This document shows positions 1 through 11,848 of a stretch of DNA of 64,000 nucleotides, in pieces. Position numbers and translations under genes: made by a program. Numbering within the stretch: the first letter of the stretch is position 1; every line of letters starts with the position of its first letter. Source of the DNA: Angiostrongylus vasorum (lineage: Eukaryota > Nematoda > Chromadorea > Rhabditida > Metastrongylidae); NCBI GenBank assembly GCA_018806985.1, contig JADANN010000335.1:806001-870000 (forward strand). Direction: 5' to 3'. The notes under the pieces were generated by a model. The model saw nothing but the letters and a program-made list of their open reading frames with translations. It was not told where the DNA came from and ran no database searches.

Positions 1-62
1 GGAGATCGATTCCGTGTGTGTGCCACAGTAGCGCCTCCAACGACTGCGCCACATGCGTCCTG
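1..62 (-). repeat. Family A SINE-like repeat, cut by the window start
   Basis: Only the tRNA-like head is seen, on minus (GATCGATTCC, then CAACGACTGCGCCACATGC). Confidence 0.6.
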
Positions 63-486
63 GATCCTGGACCCATGAAACACTTTATTAATATGGAAAA
101 TATCGTTAGTTTTCGAAGAACCACCTCCATTGATGAAGGGTTGATTCATAAGCGACGACATGTTTTGAATTCGATGCGCGCGTGCCCGAAACTGATTGCA
201 CTTTCAACTTTAAACGAGCGCTTGACAGCTTATAATGAACTTCATTGATTGGAATGATAACCATTAGAATTTACAAATCGTTGTCATCATTATCTAGCTT
301 CTCTTTTTCTACAATGATGAGATTCTGATTGTGTAAAGACCATAAAACTTCTCTGATTTATTTTCCCGAGTCTCAAAACGATTGAATGAGGGCGATTTAG
401 CAGGACGGAGGTGTTCACGAAATGTGCTGTCGATACGTATTCTTTCTTTGATAAGCTTACACGAGGTTGATATATGATCTTTATTC

Positions 487-522
487 GGCTAACGCTTCGA
501 CGGTTTCGCCTCCATCAGAGCC
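487..522 (-). ncRNA. Degenerate hammerhead motif, left arm of the 0.5-kb family-F element
   Basis: Minus strand: GGCU, CUGAUGG (core A changed to G), stem II with GAAA loop, GAAG, CGUU, AGCC. Stem I is perfect but two core positions differ. Confidence 0.45.
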
Positions 523-587
523 GATGATTCGAGTCGATGGTCTACAGTTGTTTGTGTTCTCGAGGTGGCGCCTTCGTCGCGCACTAC

Positions 588-619
588 TCTGATGAAGACG
601 AAACCGTCGAAACGTTAGA
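588..619 (+). ncRNA. Hammerhead motif, right arm of the 0.5-kb family-F element
   Basis: CUGAUGA, stem II GACG/CGUC, GAAAC, GUU cleavage triplet. The catalytic core is canonical, but stem I (UACU/AGAU) is poor. Confidence 0.5.
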
Positions 620-700
620 TGAATAAGGATCATATGTCTACCTCGTGTAAGCTTACCAAAGAAAGAGTACATATCGATTAGTCATGCCAAGGTTAAAGGA

Positions 701-2065
701 AAGTCGGTTTTGAAAATTGTGGTGTCGACATTTGCGAGTATCTCGGCAGCGTGAAAAATTTTCCAGACTTAAATTTTGTTCCGGTTGCCCTAAAATCTTT
801 AAAGACACGAAAGTTTAGAGTTAAAATAGCGCCTTAGAGGAGTTGTATGACCCATGAAGCGATAGAAAACTGTCTGTATTACTTGAAAATCAGGTTCATA
901 ATTCTTCAGGGTGCACTAGTAAGTGTCGTCGGGAATGTTTTTTAACTAGAATATCGTCACATTACTAACCGATAGGTGCACGAATTTCGAAACAGAACCT
1001 TGTTTGCATAGAAATTAGAAAAATGAACTATGCATAACTCATACTGTGGGAATACATATGAAATAAAGGGATAAATTCCAGCAGTACACCAATCTCGTAG
1101 AGATGTCGATGCATTACGGTAATGAAAACGGATGTTGTATATGGAGCGAACAGTAAACACCAGCCAATAGAGACGGCTGTAACGACTTTCTCAAACTAAT
1201 TCGTTACGAATTCAACGGTTCATAGGAGATGAAGGGCGTTCTTGGAGGGGAACGCACCAAACGGCACATGATGGGCTAGTGTGGGAACCTGAAGTGGCTG
1301 CCTCATTCTACCGTCTGTCACTGATAAATGAGAAAAAAGTGTTAGCAAGAATAATGGAGGCCAGTGTTAGAAATGAGAAATACATCATTTGCCATGGATA
1401 GATTTCTTTGGAGTCCGGTCAGCTTTGTGACGGGACAATCAGAGACTATGGATCAGTGTTATTGTTACGATGAGTCAGTGGACGGGCAGAAAGTGCATCC
1501 ATTATCGTCATAGCTATTTTGACGTTTGCTCATGCAGAAAATCGATTCCGGTCGTGGCTATAGAGATTGGTCTGCGGATTCGGACTTAACTGAAACATCT
1601 GAGGAGCTTGGTAAAGAGAAATCTGCTAATGAAGTATACTGGAAGAAGTTCGATTATCAAATGCGATATTCGCCATGACTCAGTTCCAGGCTGAGAAGAC
1701 GGTGAAATCTAGAAAAAACATTAGTCACAGTGAGATAAAGGATAAAGGATGAAGCGTTATGTGTTGGGGAAGAATGGAACCGGGAGAAGATGGAAGTCAT
1801 GTTGACTCCAAGGCATGTTTTAAGAACTCATTCTTTGCTGTTTTGTTTCAAGCGAAGAATTTGTGTGGACTAGCAGATACTAAATGAGTATTTTGAGCAG
1901 CCAAAGCAAATCTTCTAGCATCCGACTGGCCCTAAATGGATGAAGTATTCTGTGGTCCCAGAGTGGAAGTGAATAAGGGATTTCGAAAAACTACGTTATG
2001 ACAAAGGGACGTTGTAACGATTCTTAACGCTCTAAGAATGGGATTAATGAGAACGATATATTACG

Positions 2066-2139
<74 letters not shown>

Positions 2140-3189
2140 CGAACCACTACTAAATTACTACGATAGGTAAGTACGGCCAGGAAGTAGATGAAATGAATGA
2201 AACATTCCCACGTTTGCAACTAGCAATGATAAGCTGAAAGAAAGCCATCCTGGTCTGCTTTTTCGTCAGCTCTTTGTCAATTTGCCATAAAACTCGACAG
2301 TTGCTTTACTTTTTAAGAAAGTCATCAACAACCAAGCTTTGATAAAAATACATTAAGAATAGCTGCAGATTCCAGATTGCAGAAGGCTAGAAGTTCTCCG
2401 TAATGGAATTACTTGTTCGTCGTTGGCGAAGATGTGCGAATTCCAATCGTTGTTATGATGATTAAGAAAGCCTATTATGAACTGAGATATGTATAATGAC
2501 AAATGAAAGTTTAAACTTGGAATTATTTCCTAGACTTTCGCAGACGTGTCATTATTGATTTTATTAGTGCTACAGTAGCAATAGTAGAAGTAAAAATAAA
2601 TTCTCTGACGTACAACTATTGTTGGCAGTAACTCGGAAGAAGTCCAAAAATCTGAACTCTATGAAGTACAAGATTTCAGCGAGCTTAAGGGTACACGTTC
2701 GATGGTAGCAGACAATCTAAGTGAACACAGTTTTCTAAACAGATGCCAATCTGGGTCGAAACATCGCTCCTTATCTCATCTGTTGATCGTACGGAACACA
2801 TTCCTTCACTGCGGAACTGAGAACAGTGGAAGAAAAATGTAGTGCAAGGACTAGCAGAAATGAACTGTGACCAATAGGTCAATGCAAACCCATATGATTG
2901 CACGGAATTGCTCAACAGAAGAACGAGTCTCCGACTCGAAATCAAATGCCTCATGTGATTTTAAATCCTTCAACCTTAATGATTCGGACAATTCGCAATA
3001 AGGAATATCACATTGTTCAATAGGCAGTAGGAAGGTCGAGTACATTCTTCTGCCGCACTTCCAGCTATCTTCGGCGAAGACGTGGGCGGCCTTATCAATT
3101 CCACAACTGATATTCGCGTCAGGATGATTTCCAGTGGATATAATATCTTCTACGAATTCACGTTATATTCCCTTGCACTACATTGTTTT
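701..3189. other. Stretch without a recognised gene
   Basis: Holds only the AT tract at 2070. A 48-codon ATG frame at 1532-1678 (QKIDSGRGYRDWSADSD) is too short to support. Overlapping minus frames of 89 and 64 codons at 2685-3045 show no domain. Confidence 0.5.
2070..2132. repeat. AT dinucleotide tract
   Basis: About 63 bp of (AT)n with one ATGTAT interruption. Confidence 0.95.
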
Positions 3190-3375
3190 AATAAACCGAC
3201 TTTCACCTAACCTCGGCGTGAATAATCAATGTATTTGTTCCTATTGTTCACCTTACACGACTACATCGATTCGGATCATCGGCTGTGAAAAAAAAGACGA
3301 TGACGTTAAAATGTTACCCACATAAAAGCTGCTACAACCTCGTGTAAGCTGAACAATCCGAAAAATATATTCATT
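3190..3375. mobile_element. Family F / PLE terminal remnant
   Basis: The PLE tail CCGACTTTCACCTAACCTCG is at 3199. CGGATCATCGGCTGTGAAAA and a decayed hammerhead region (GACGATGACGTTAAAATG) are followed by the arm CAACCTCGTGTAAGCTGAAC at about 3336. Heavily degraded. Confidence 0.45.
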
Positions 3376-3394
3376 GTGAGATGAAGCTGAGAGA

Positions 3395-3595
3395 AAGGCG
3401 AAACGAAGGACCCGCATGGTGTAGTGGTGAACACGCTAGCCACCGGAAAGGGTAATAGCGCGTTCGTTCCCCACCGCAGACACCTGCGGTCCGGAGTTTT
3501 GCAAATATCTCAGCATCATCGTGGTTGTTTCACACATAATAACCTGCCATGAAAAATTATAATAGGTAGTAGATAAATTAACATTATATTCACTA
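3395..3595 (+). repeat. Family C repeat
   Basis: GGACCCGCATGGTGTAGTGG head, CGCAGACACCTGCGG hairpin, AAATATCTCAGCATCATCG, ending AATAGGTAGTAGATAAATTA. The 5' quarter is missing. Confidence 0.7.
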
Positions 3596-3614
3596 CATTA
3601 TAATGGTTGTCTGT

Positions 3615-3730
3615 AGAGGTCTTTGGATATCTCTTCGAGTTCAACTGCTACATGAGGATTTTGTCAACAATAACGTTGCAGAATGCTGGTCGAGATGATA
3701 TTTCGTAGAATACTGTGATAGTTTACTACA
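3615..3730 (-). repeat. Family B repeat, internal fragment
   Basis: Minus: GACTGCTACATGAGGATTTT-type tail segment and GAATGCTGGTCGAGATGAT. Neither end present. Confidence 0.4.
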
Positions 3731-4171
3731 GCACTCTTATGTTTTCACCACAGTCCTCGGCCTTTGTGGATCAAAGGGAGCTTTTCACAGTCAACTGTGG
3801 TATCACAGTGGCCAGAAGATATGATGGAACTTTGGTAGCCACAGTCGGGAATGAACCAGCTGCTATGCATGTATGACGTGAGATGGGCATTGTTAGAAGT
3901 ATGTCAATATTATTAGTAAGCACAGAATTATAGAGTGAGCACATTGAAAGACGACTCCGTGTAGTTAATATTCTGGAATGCTACACAGCATGCTAGTGAT
4001 TGCTATCACCGACATTTATCTAATTCCGACGATACACTGAAGTTCTCGAAATTCTTTCAATACCGTTCATCATGAATGTGTTATGATGGATAACATGATA
4101 TGCCAAGACGAAAAAAATCTTCACTGTATACGTGACTCGACAGAGAACGACAATTAAAACCAAGATGGCAT

Positions 4172-4270
4172 AAAAGGTGTATGCGCAGCAGCTGGCGCCA
4201 ACTTAAAAGGTGTCTGAGCAGCAGCTGGCGCCAACTTAAAAGGTGTATAGCGCAGCAGCAGGCGCCACCA
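4172..4270. repeat. 33-bp tandem repeat, three units
   Basis: Units at 4172-4204, 4205-4237 and 4238-4270, each beginning AAAAGGTGT and containing GCAGCAGCTGGCGCCA. The third is more changed. The unit length is a multiple of three, so both strands stay open and encode repeated peptides (plus: SSWRQLKRC; minus: PFKLAPAAA). Three short open frames of 88-90 aa result, but none has a recognisable domain. Confidence 0.85.
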
Positions 4271-4794
4271 CGTTCGAATAAAACCAAAACCATGGACGAC
4301 GATTGCGAGGGGAAAGAAACGAATAGCAAATTTGCTGGGGTCCGCACAACTCATGAAAGCGGACCGTCCAAGTGTCCAAGTAATTATGGCGCAGCGGTTA
4401 GAGGTGCTCTGCAATGCAGACATTGGCTTGTACGGAAGCTATGTCGTGCGTAAGTGTTAAATTTTAGAATTAATAAACGTATTAGTTTATTTTATAGCAA
4501 AATAAATCACGCTGTAATAAATCGTTACACAAAAAGCATATGGTCGCCAGCTTGATTTCTACCCTATGGCAATACCTCCAAGGTTTGTCAGTTATTCGAA
4601 GAAAGACTTCGTCAAGAGATGATCAGTGACATCTGCCTGAGCAAACAATACATCACGCAAACCATATCCACAGTAACTGCTTCAGCCTCCATAAAAAATT
4701 ATTCCAATAGGGGTGAGAAAGGTTGACTAACGCAAAAACATTACTTTTTTCCTTTATGAGGTTATGAGTCATTTACCTTCGCTAGTATAGGTGA

Positions 4795-5161
4795 GGGGGT
4801 GGATAGCACAGTGGTACTGATGCCCGCCATCACGAGCACAGTGCTAGTTCGATTCCGCACCGGGCTAACTAAGCCTCTCATCCCTCCGGGGTCGGGAAAT
4901 TGGTACCGGACTTCTCTGGGGAAAAAATTGTTCTCTGCAATCCAACTGGGAATGCTCCAGCCCGGCTATCTCAGGACTCCAGGAAGAACTGCTCGACCAG
5001 CATTGTACGAAATTCAAGATGAAATGAAAACCCTCAAGTGGCAACCGAAGCCATACGTAAAGTTGGAACATCTTTGTGGATGATGGATGCGAGGAAACGA
5101 ATTGATGTGAGAAGTGCTGGGATCCGCAAAGTAGACGTCAAGACGGGTCAAATAAAATAAT
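4795..5161 (+). repeat. Family B SINE-like repeat, full length
   Basis: Family B plan: tRNA-like head (GTGGATAGCACAGTGGTA, A box; AGTTCGATTCCGCACC, B box), core CATCCCTCCGGGGTCGGGAA with TTGGTACCGGACTT, then CAATCCAACTGGGAATGCTC, CTCGACCAGCATT, GAGGAAACGAATTGA, and an AAGACGGGTCAAATAAAATA tail. About 365 bp. The core matches family A. Confidence 0.72.
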
Positions 5162-5469
5162 GAATATAAAAAAAATGTAGGTGGTACAGTGGATGAATAA
5201 ATTTTGAAATTTGTTGAAAAAACACCTTGAAAATGCAAAACGCAAAGTCTAAAAAAGGATTTAGTACAAGTCACAATAATCTATTCCAGTTGCAGATTTC
5301 TAGTTAGGTAATATAAGGTTTGTAGTAAAAAAGCAAAGCGAACGTGACTATTGTTAGAGACGCCGCAAACACTTTAATGATACTGGTAACTGCCAATTGA
5401 TACAAAGAAAATCGATCTTTACCAAGACCGAATCTATGTTGTCTAATTTTCCAAGATAAAATTACAAGA

Positions 5470-5737
5470 TGATAAAGCCCTCGGCCTTGGACAATCCCTG
5501 AGGAATGCGCTGTGAATTTGACTTCATTTAACAATGTTAGAGATGATTTAATGCATATCTGGCTTATATAATGACTCGCGGTGGCCTCCCGATGTATCGA
5601 GTTAGTGCTGCTATCCTTCCTGATAGGTCTGGCACCAATTTGCTGACTCCGAAAGGAATGAAGGCTTGCTGATGAGCCTAGAACACGGGATCGATTATGC
5701 ATTGCAGAGCGCCTCTAAGCACTGCACTATGTGCGAC
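5470..5737 (-). repeat. Family A SINE-like repeat
   Basis: Minus copy from the GCCCTCGGCC tail to the head CTCTAAGCACTGCACTATG. The core is worn (GATAGGTCTGGCACCAATTT). Confidence 0.65.
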
Positions 5738-5739
5738 CT

Positions 5740-6535
5740 TTTCCATGATGAGGTTTTTGAATTAAGTAGAACTCCTTGTTTCCTACTGGATAGTATAATA
5801 GGAGTTTAACGAAGCATGAGCAAAGCTCAATAGGGAAAGAAGGACAAAATATTATGAAGATCAATTTAACTCTTAACGAACACTGACTAGAAAGTGCGAG
5901 AAAAATGCTGGAAAATGAGAAATTTGTATGAAACTGGTGATAGCACGCACTGGCATTGAGAAACGGAAGTCGAACTTTAAAATGAGAATGGGAAGAATGT
6001 GACAGATAAAATAAACTGGTTAAAATTATTAAATAGTAGATTAAAAAAATATGAGCAAAGTGAGAAATAAGAACTAATGGTCACATCAGCTCAGTTTTTC
6101 GTCCAATCTGGATAGGGCATATTTCCCATGAATCAAAGCAAAACTAAGCAAATAAAGCCAAGCACATTGCTACATCAAGTTCTGGTCCTTTTTCAAATCA
6201 CTAAGGAAAGGGTAGGGGTACGAAATACTAGAAAAATCACATAGAGGTCCCTCCCCCACCTCGAAATTTCGTGCTAGCCGGGAGTTTACGATTGAATTGA
6301 GGCCAAAATAAAACTGGTCCAACAATTGCGATTCATTTGAATCCATATATTCCGTATATGGAACTGTATTCATTGTTATCAAAATCCAATAATGAACGTG
6401 GAAAACAAAGTTCAGTCCTCGTTTTTGGTCAGTGGCGGGCAGAGGCTGAGGTTACACGCTTTGATTACTGGTAGAGAAAAATCGATACGCGACAAAAGTT
6501 GAGCACTTCAAAATCTCTTGCATACTTCTTCGTAA
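5740..6535. other. Stretch without a recognised gene
   Basis: AT-rich, short frames only. No repeat recognised. Confidence 0.5.
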
Positions 6536-7513
6536 ATGTTCCTCCCGTCTTCTATGCTTCTACGCTTACGCAAACAAGGAACCGATAGGATTTGTATTGA
6601 CGGAAACTTCAGAAACATGAAGACGGCAGGTCCTCGATTGATTTTTTGTTCGTTTTCAAATGAAGCATGGCGTGATTGTTGGGAGGGTGAAGCAGTGAGC
6701 ATACACTGTTGGTTAATAGCCAGTACCAAAAGGTAAATTGTTTTTGATTCACAAAGGCAGGTGACTACCAGTGGTGAGTATCTGGGAACGGATTGGTACA
6801 GTTATCTTGGACTACGAAGGAAGACCACACTTGATGACCGAGCAATATATTTAGACAAAAAACCCTCATTCAATCTAAACAGCAACGATACATGCTCGAA
6901 ATTGTATGAAGACCTCTTTCAACTCTTTGCATACAACACCAAGTCATTTTTCCCACATTATTACCCCGAGTATTCCTCTGCTGGACCAGACTTGATGTGA
7001 TCATGAGCACCCACATAGCAAGGAATGGCTGTGGAAAATCGACTTTGATCAAGTCAAATCCGAAGAAATCGAAGGCGCCGAAGCAGGGAATAAAGTATTG
7101 AAGTCTTTGTGGACCTACGAGCAACTAGTTCAATTTATCATTATCATGATTTCTATTCTCCAACCTTGTAATTGCACTTCCTTATCATAGGGAAATCACT
7201 ACCATCAACTTCAAATCATCAACTTTGGCAAATGATGATGTGGAACTCGCTCCTTCCCATGGAGACCTCGGGGAACTTGCCCCCTAAGGCTCTTCCAAAG
7301 ATTTGTTCTCAAGGGCTTCAAGGCAAAGGAAGGAACAGCACATAAAAAGAAATATTAAATTGGTGACTTTGGATAAGAGAACCGCAACTAAAGAGGTGAC
7401 AAAATTGTGCAGGTAATTTTTATGGCTCCTCCTCTCTCTCAATGAAAATCTTTTCCAGCAAAATAGGCAGTCAACACTATAGCTGGGAATCTCACGCTAC
7501 GGCTCGTGTGTAG
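6536..7513 (+). CDS. Candidate multi-exon gene of unknown function (possibly decayed)
   Basis: I do not recognise this protein. An ATG frame at 6536 (FLPSSMLLRLRKQGTDRIC...) ends at a good donor AAAAG|GTAAAT after 6732. Acceptor CTACCAG before 6772 restores frame (Ser) into SGEYLGTDWYSYLGLRRK and on to YYPEYSSAGPDL. A weak donor after 6996 (AT|GTGATC) can join 7191 (acceptor TTATCATAG) in phase, giving EITTINFKSSTLANDDVEL. Donor after 7412 (TGCAG|GTAATT) joins 7459 (TTTTCCAG) in phase and runs to TAG at 7511-7513. An in-frame TAA at 7285-7287 would end the protein early, so the last two segments may be non-coding or the gene decayed. Frame +1 over 7000-7130 also reads as plausible protein (EWLWKIDFDQVKSEE), an alternative to an intron there. 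The first intron is only 39 bp, at the lower limit for nematodes. Confidence 0.3.
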
Positions 7514-9177
7514 ATTGATTACACCGCTGTCAGTAGTATCTATTTTGAACCGTATCAAACCATAACCTTCATTGTGCAAAGGTTCTCTTTAAGCACAAAA
7601 TAGGAACGAAATCTAGTCATCTTACGAAAACGAGACAACAAGCCGAACACAGAAAATGCATTCTTAGTGATCCTGGTTATAACTAACACTAAAGCGAGGA
7701 CTCGCCAGAAGACAATACGTCGCTGAAAGGTCAGCAAACCTGATCACTGGACGCTATTGTTAGCGCAGAGATAAGGTTTGAACTTTATCGAGCAGGAAAA
7801 AAAGAGCTTTCGAAACGGAGAAAACAGTTGTGCAGGATCTTGCTGCTATTTACACGTGGAATGCTCATAAACATCAGAACGGAGGCATAGGAGAATTACG
7901 TGAAGAGTGACAGCACAGCATTCTAGAAGCAGTACAAAAAAGAAAGGCGGGAACTGATATCGTCGATATCTTTTCGAATGAACGTTCTGCCCTCAATTCT
8001 GTTCACTTAAGACAAGCAAACTACAGTTTCCTACTGTGAAATAAAAATCGACAAATGGGAAAGTTTCCGTAGTTCTCTCTCGATTCAAAACACAGAAGCA
8101 AAGAAAATCGTACCCAATTGAAAAACATCACTAACAATTCTTTCTTAGATGTCCGAGTTGCAATCTTAAATGTACCAGACAATTAGTCTGGTCTTAAACT
8201 AACGACCAAAATATTAACCTTTTATTTGCTGCCTACTATAATTGCTAGTAATAATTTTCACGGCAGGGAATGATGTGAGATGCAACCACAATGATGCTGA
8301 GATATTCGCAAAACATGAACCCCGCGCCAGATGAAACCACGATTACCCTTTCCAGAGGCTCGCATTCTATACTCCACACCACTGTTGTAGCTTGGTCTGG
8401 TCCGGGGTCCAAGTTTTGCGAATATCTTGGAACCCAAAACTTACAAGGTTTTCGCAGCACCAAAAGTTCATACTTGAAATAAGACCGGTGATCAAATTTG
8501 AACACCACGCACAAAAAGGGCAACAGGGATAATGTTCCGTAATATCACCTGGTAAGTTTGCTAAGGGTAGCTAGTTCAACGAGCTTTCCACGAACAGTAT
8601 TGTAACGTGCATCTCAAGGAACCTTAATAGAGCTAAACTAAAAATTCTGGATATTCCGAAGAATTTAACCGCATGGATTGAATCCAAACACTGTCAAGCA
8701 TCACAAAGGTACAACGTGGGTATCATCTATCATTCCTTGTGCAGACAACCACTACAACGACACTAACCACAGTAGTTATTGAAAAACGAAGAAACAGAGT
8801 TTTCATCGACATTGGTGAGTTCAATGAAACAGAAAATGGGATAAGACTATGAATGAATCGAAGGAAAGCAAGACCATGAAGAATGGCTAGTGTAAAGGAG
8901 ATTAAAAATTTATGGATGCATCACTGATTGAGAAGAACACATCCTGTTCATGTTCAATGAATACAGACAATGATTTGAAAGAAGAACTCAACGAAATACA
9001 ACCAGCAGCGTTTCGAGGCATCGAGTTTTAACGGAGATCACTTAGAAGCCTGCTGACTTTGACCCGTGTCCACTCTTGTTTGACTCAACAGTTCCTTCAT
9101 CTATGTCATGAAACAAAATTGTAGACTACTTGTGCGGGCATCTCAGAAAGGATGCGTATAACACATAAAGATAGAAT
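7514..9177. other. Mostly featureless stretch
   Basis: Apart from the inverted family-C-like piece at 8262-8445, nothing recognised. Confidence 0.5.
8262..8445. repeat. Short inverted family-C-like repeat
   Basis: GAGATATTCGCAAAAC at 8299 and its near-complement GTTTTGCGAATATCTTGG at 8413 face each other around about 100 bp. CAGGGAATGATGTGAGATGC on the left is the family-C outer end. Confidence 0.55.
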
Positions 9178-9535
9178 GGGGCGGGTAGCAGAGTGGTAGC
9201 GATTCCGATCATCACGAGCACGGTATTGGTTCGATCTCGTCTCTGGCTCAGCAAGCTTCTCATCCGTCCGGAGTCGGGAAATTGGTACCGGACTTGTACG
9301 AGAAAAATCAATTTCTGCAATCCAAGCGGGAACGCTCTAGCCCGGCTACCTCAGCACTCCAGAGAGATTTGACTAGACCAGCATTCTCCGACATTCAAGA
9401 TGAAATGGAAATCCTTAAGCAATAGCCGGAGCTTCGTGGCTGACGGATGCGAAGAAACGAATCGAATGTGAGAACTGCTGAGATTTGCACAGTAGACGTG
9501 AAGACGGGTCGTATAAAATAAATTGATAAATAATA
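9178..9535 (+). repeat. Family B SINE-like repeat, full length
   Basis: GGGGCGGGTAGCAGAGTGG head, CGGGAAATTGGTACCGGACT core, GACGGGTCGTATAAAATAAA tail. The head of a family-A copy starts about 430 bp downstream. Confidence 0.7.
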
Positions 9536-9967
9536 AAGCATAGAGATAGATGTATTTTGAAGAAAATAGATCGACCAAATACCAAGCAGGTTTTTGTAGT
9601 TTAGACACTCGAAGAATACCAAGCCTTTGAATTTCTGTGGAATACGTTGCCAAAATGAACATCGACATTCCGGTCACATAAAGAGAAGAGAAGACGACAA
9701 GTAGATTATAGTGGATGAAAACAGAATCAAAGCGACCTTGACGGACCATCAAAAAGATTAGGCAATGTGTTCGTAGCAGTCGTAATCCAGCTGTGTTCTC
9801 AATCGGAGCCGCCATTCACATGTGAAAATCGCAGCCGAAAATACCTCCACAGATGATAGTTGTTAGACAACCACATGGATGGAAGAAGTAACAGTACATG
9901 CAAGACACGAGCATTATTTGTTTTAGCACTTTATAGTTTCTGAAGGTTTTTGTAGTTTAGACACTGT

Positions 9968-10241
9968 GGCGCGCGTGGCGCAGTGATCGGAGGCGCCCTG
10001 CAACACACACGTGGAATCGGTTCCCACGCCCATGTCCCACCAAGGTTTCCATCCCTCCGGGTCGGCAAATTAGTACCAGACTTGGCTGGGAGGATAGCAG
10101 CACTGGCTCGATGCATCGGAAGGCCACCGCGAGTTGTTGTAAAGGCCAGATATGAATTCAATCTCCTCCAACGATGCTTAATGAAGTCCAATGCATGGTA
10201 CATCCTTCATGGATTGGTCAATGCCGAGAGCCCCATCATTC
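9968..10241 (+). repeat. Family A SINE-like repeat
   Basis: Family A plan: tRNA-like head (GGCGCGTGTGGCGCAGTGG = A-box-like; GGAATCGATTCC = B-box-like), a core ATCCCTCCGGGTCGGCAAAT with TGGTACCAGACTTG, then GGATAGCAGCACTGGCTCG, GTCATTGTAAAGGCCAGAT, TGCTTAATGAAGTC and a tail ending CGCCGAGAGC. About 275 bp. This copy shows every segment. Confidence 0.72.
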
Positions 10242-11574
10242 TTCTACAGTTTCTTGAGTGTGTTATTGTGGCGAATAATGGTATGTAGAAGGGAGTTCAT
10301 CTTCAGTGTAATCTCGCTTTCACCAGGAAGCCTAGCCATTATTAAACCAAACCAATGTCACAAAGCACTGCAGTGCTGGTAGAAATCTGGTGGCAAGGTG
10401 ACTAATATCGCTTTGATTCATAATGACAGGCGGCAGCATGTGGTGAGAGTATGAGAACGCCGAAGCAGAGCTCAAGCTTAATGGCAAACAAATTGAGGTT
10501 GACGTCTTTTGATTATTTCTCCTGGATTAAATGTGCTGAGAGAATATGGAGAACAACAAAGAGGAACTGAACAGAAGAACTGGAGGGGCATGCACCGTTT
10601 TTGTGCAACGGACTAAAAATAGCGCTCGCCTTTTAACTAAGCGGTTCTTCCAGCACTTTCTCAGTGTCGTCCTAGTTATCTAAAGCGTATCGTACCAAAA
10701 GGATTGAAAGGTACTTCTCAAATAGGTTGAGAAAAATGTTCTTGTAGACCTAGTAACAGGTACGAATGTAGTGTCATTTCTAGGTATGTGGCTATCATTC
10801 CTCTTCAACTCCAAGTGATTAATGAGTCACAGTTTGAATCATAGTTTTTATTTGCTAGCAACCAGTAAAGATTGTTCCCAGATTTTCTGGCAATAGGGAA
10901 AAGATGACAATGTAAAAATGTACTGGTGGAGAAACCATGTCTCTTTCTTTCTCCTTGTTATCAATTCTTCCTGATTTTTCACGGAGTTAGGAAATGAGGT
11001 GGACGAACTGTGAAATTGAATCAACGTGTGCGAAACAACATGCATGGATGAACCGAGATACCTGACAGTGAACCAGAGCTACAAGTTGTCGTTTAGGAAG
11101 ATTTAATCGCATTAAGGCTTCGTGAGCAGTTATGAAAAACTATTTCCCACAAGATCTATGGAAGAAAAAAACAGAAATATAATTACAAAAAACAGAGAGG
11201 TTGACGAAAAAGGAACAAAGTAGAGCTTTAAACATCCGAGATTAGGAGAACTTCCGTGAGTGATAACAGAGAAATTGTTGCTGATGGGAACGGTTTCAAA
11301 ACTGTTGATCCTAGTTCAGGAGCTAGTTCAGAGCCAAAGGTCGTGTACGTTCAGCGGCACATTCGATTTATATGCCCGACATTCCGGAACGCTTCCACAT
11401 TTCAGATAAGAAAAAAGCGCTCTTCCAGGTGCGGACAATCAGTAGGCTCTTGATTGCATTCACTGATGACGACAAGAGTGTCAGCCAGACGAGAACCGCT
11501 TCTCATTGACTATCGATCCAGAAGAATTCGATGCTTGATTGCATTTTGCTCCTAAAGGAGTAAAGGATAAAGAA
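10242..11574. other. Stretch without a recognised gene
   Basis: A plus frame at 11256-11453 (MSDNREIVADGNGFKTVDPS) looks mildly coding but has no known domain and no splice support. Confidence 0.45.
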
Positions 11575-11848
11575 GGATAAAGCTCTCGGCGTTGATCAAT
11601 CCCTGAGGGATGTGCCATGCATTCGACTTCATTAAGCATCGTTCGGAGGTGATTGAATGCATATCTGACCTTTACAGTGACTTGCGGTGGCCTACCGATG
11701 TATCGAGCCAGTACTGCTATCCTCCTAGACAGGTCTGGTACCAATTTCTCGATCCCGGAGGGATACAATGTTTGTGGACCTAGGGCGTGGGGATCGATTC
11801 CACGTGTGTGTTGCAGGGCGCCTTCAACCACTGCGCCACACGTGCATT
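11575..11848 (-). repeat. Family A SINE-like repeat, full length
   Basis: Minus copy from AAAGCTCTCGGCGTTGATCA to CACTGCGCCACACGTGC. All segments recognisable. A worn tail-half copy follows at 12046-12180. Confidence 0.7.

Larger units (their letters stand above)
428..700. mobile_element. Family F: short inverted-arm element with hammerhead motifs at both ends
   Basis: Arms TAAGCTTACACGAGGTTGAT (about 452) and CTACCTCGTGTAAGCTTACC (about 636) are inverted copies. Each arm has a hammerhead-like motif pointing outward from the short centre. The right end runs into CCAAGGTTAAAGGAAAGTCG, the PLE terminal tail. There is no coding of its own. Probably a non-autonomous PLE derivative. Confidence 0.65.

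Noticed and set aside
9351..9815. 154-aa minus open frame as a gene
   Set aside because: Its C-terminal half is the mirror of a family-B repeat and the rest shows no domain.
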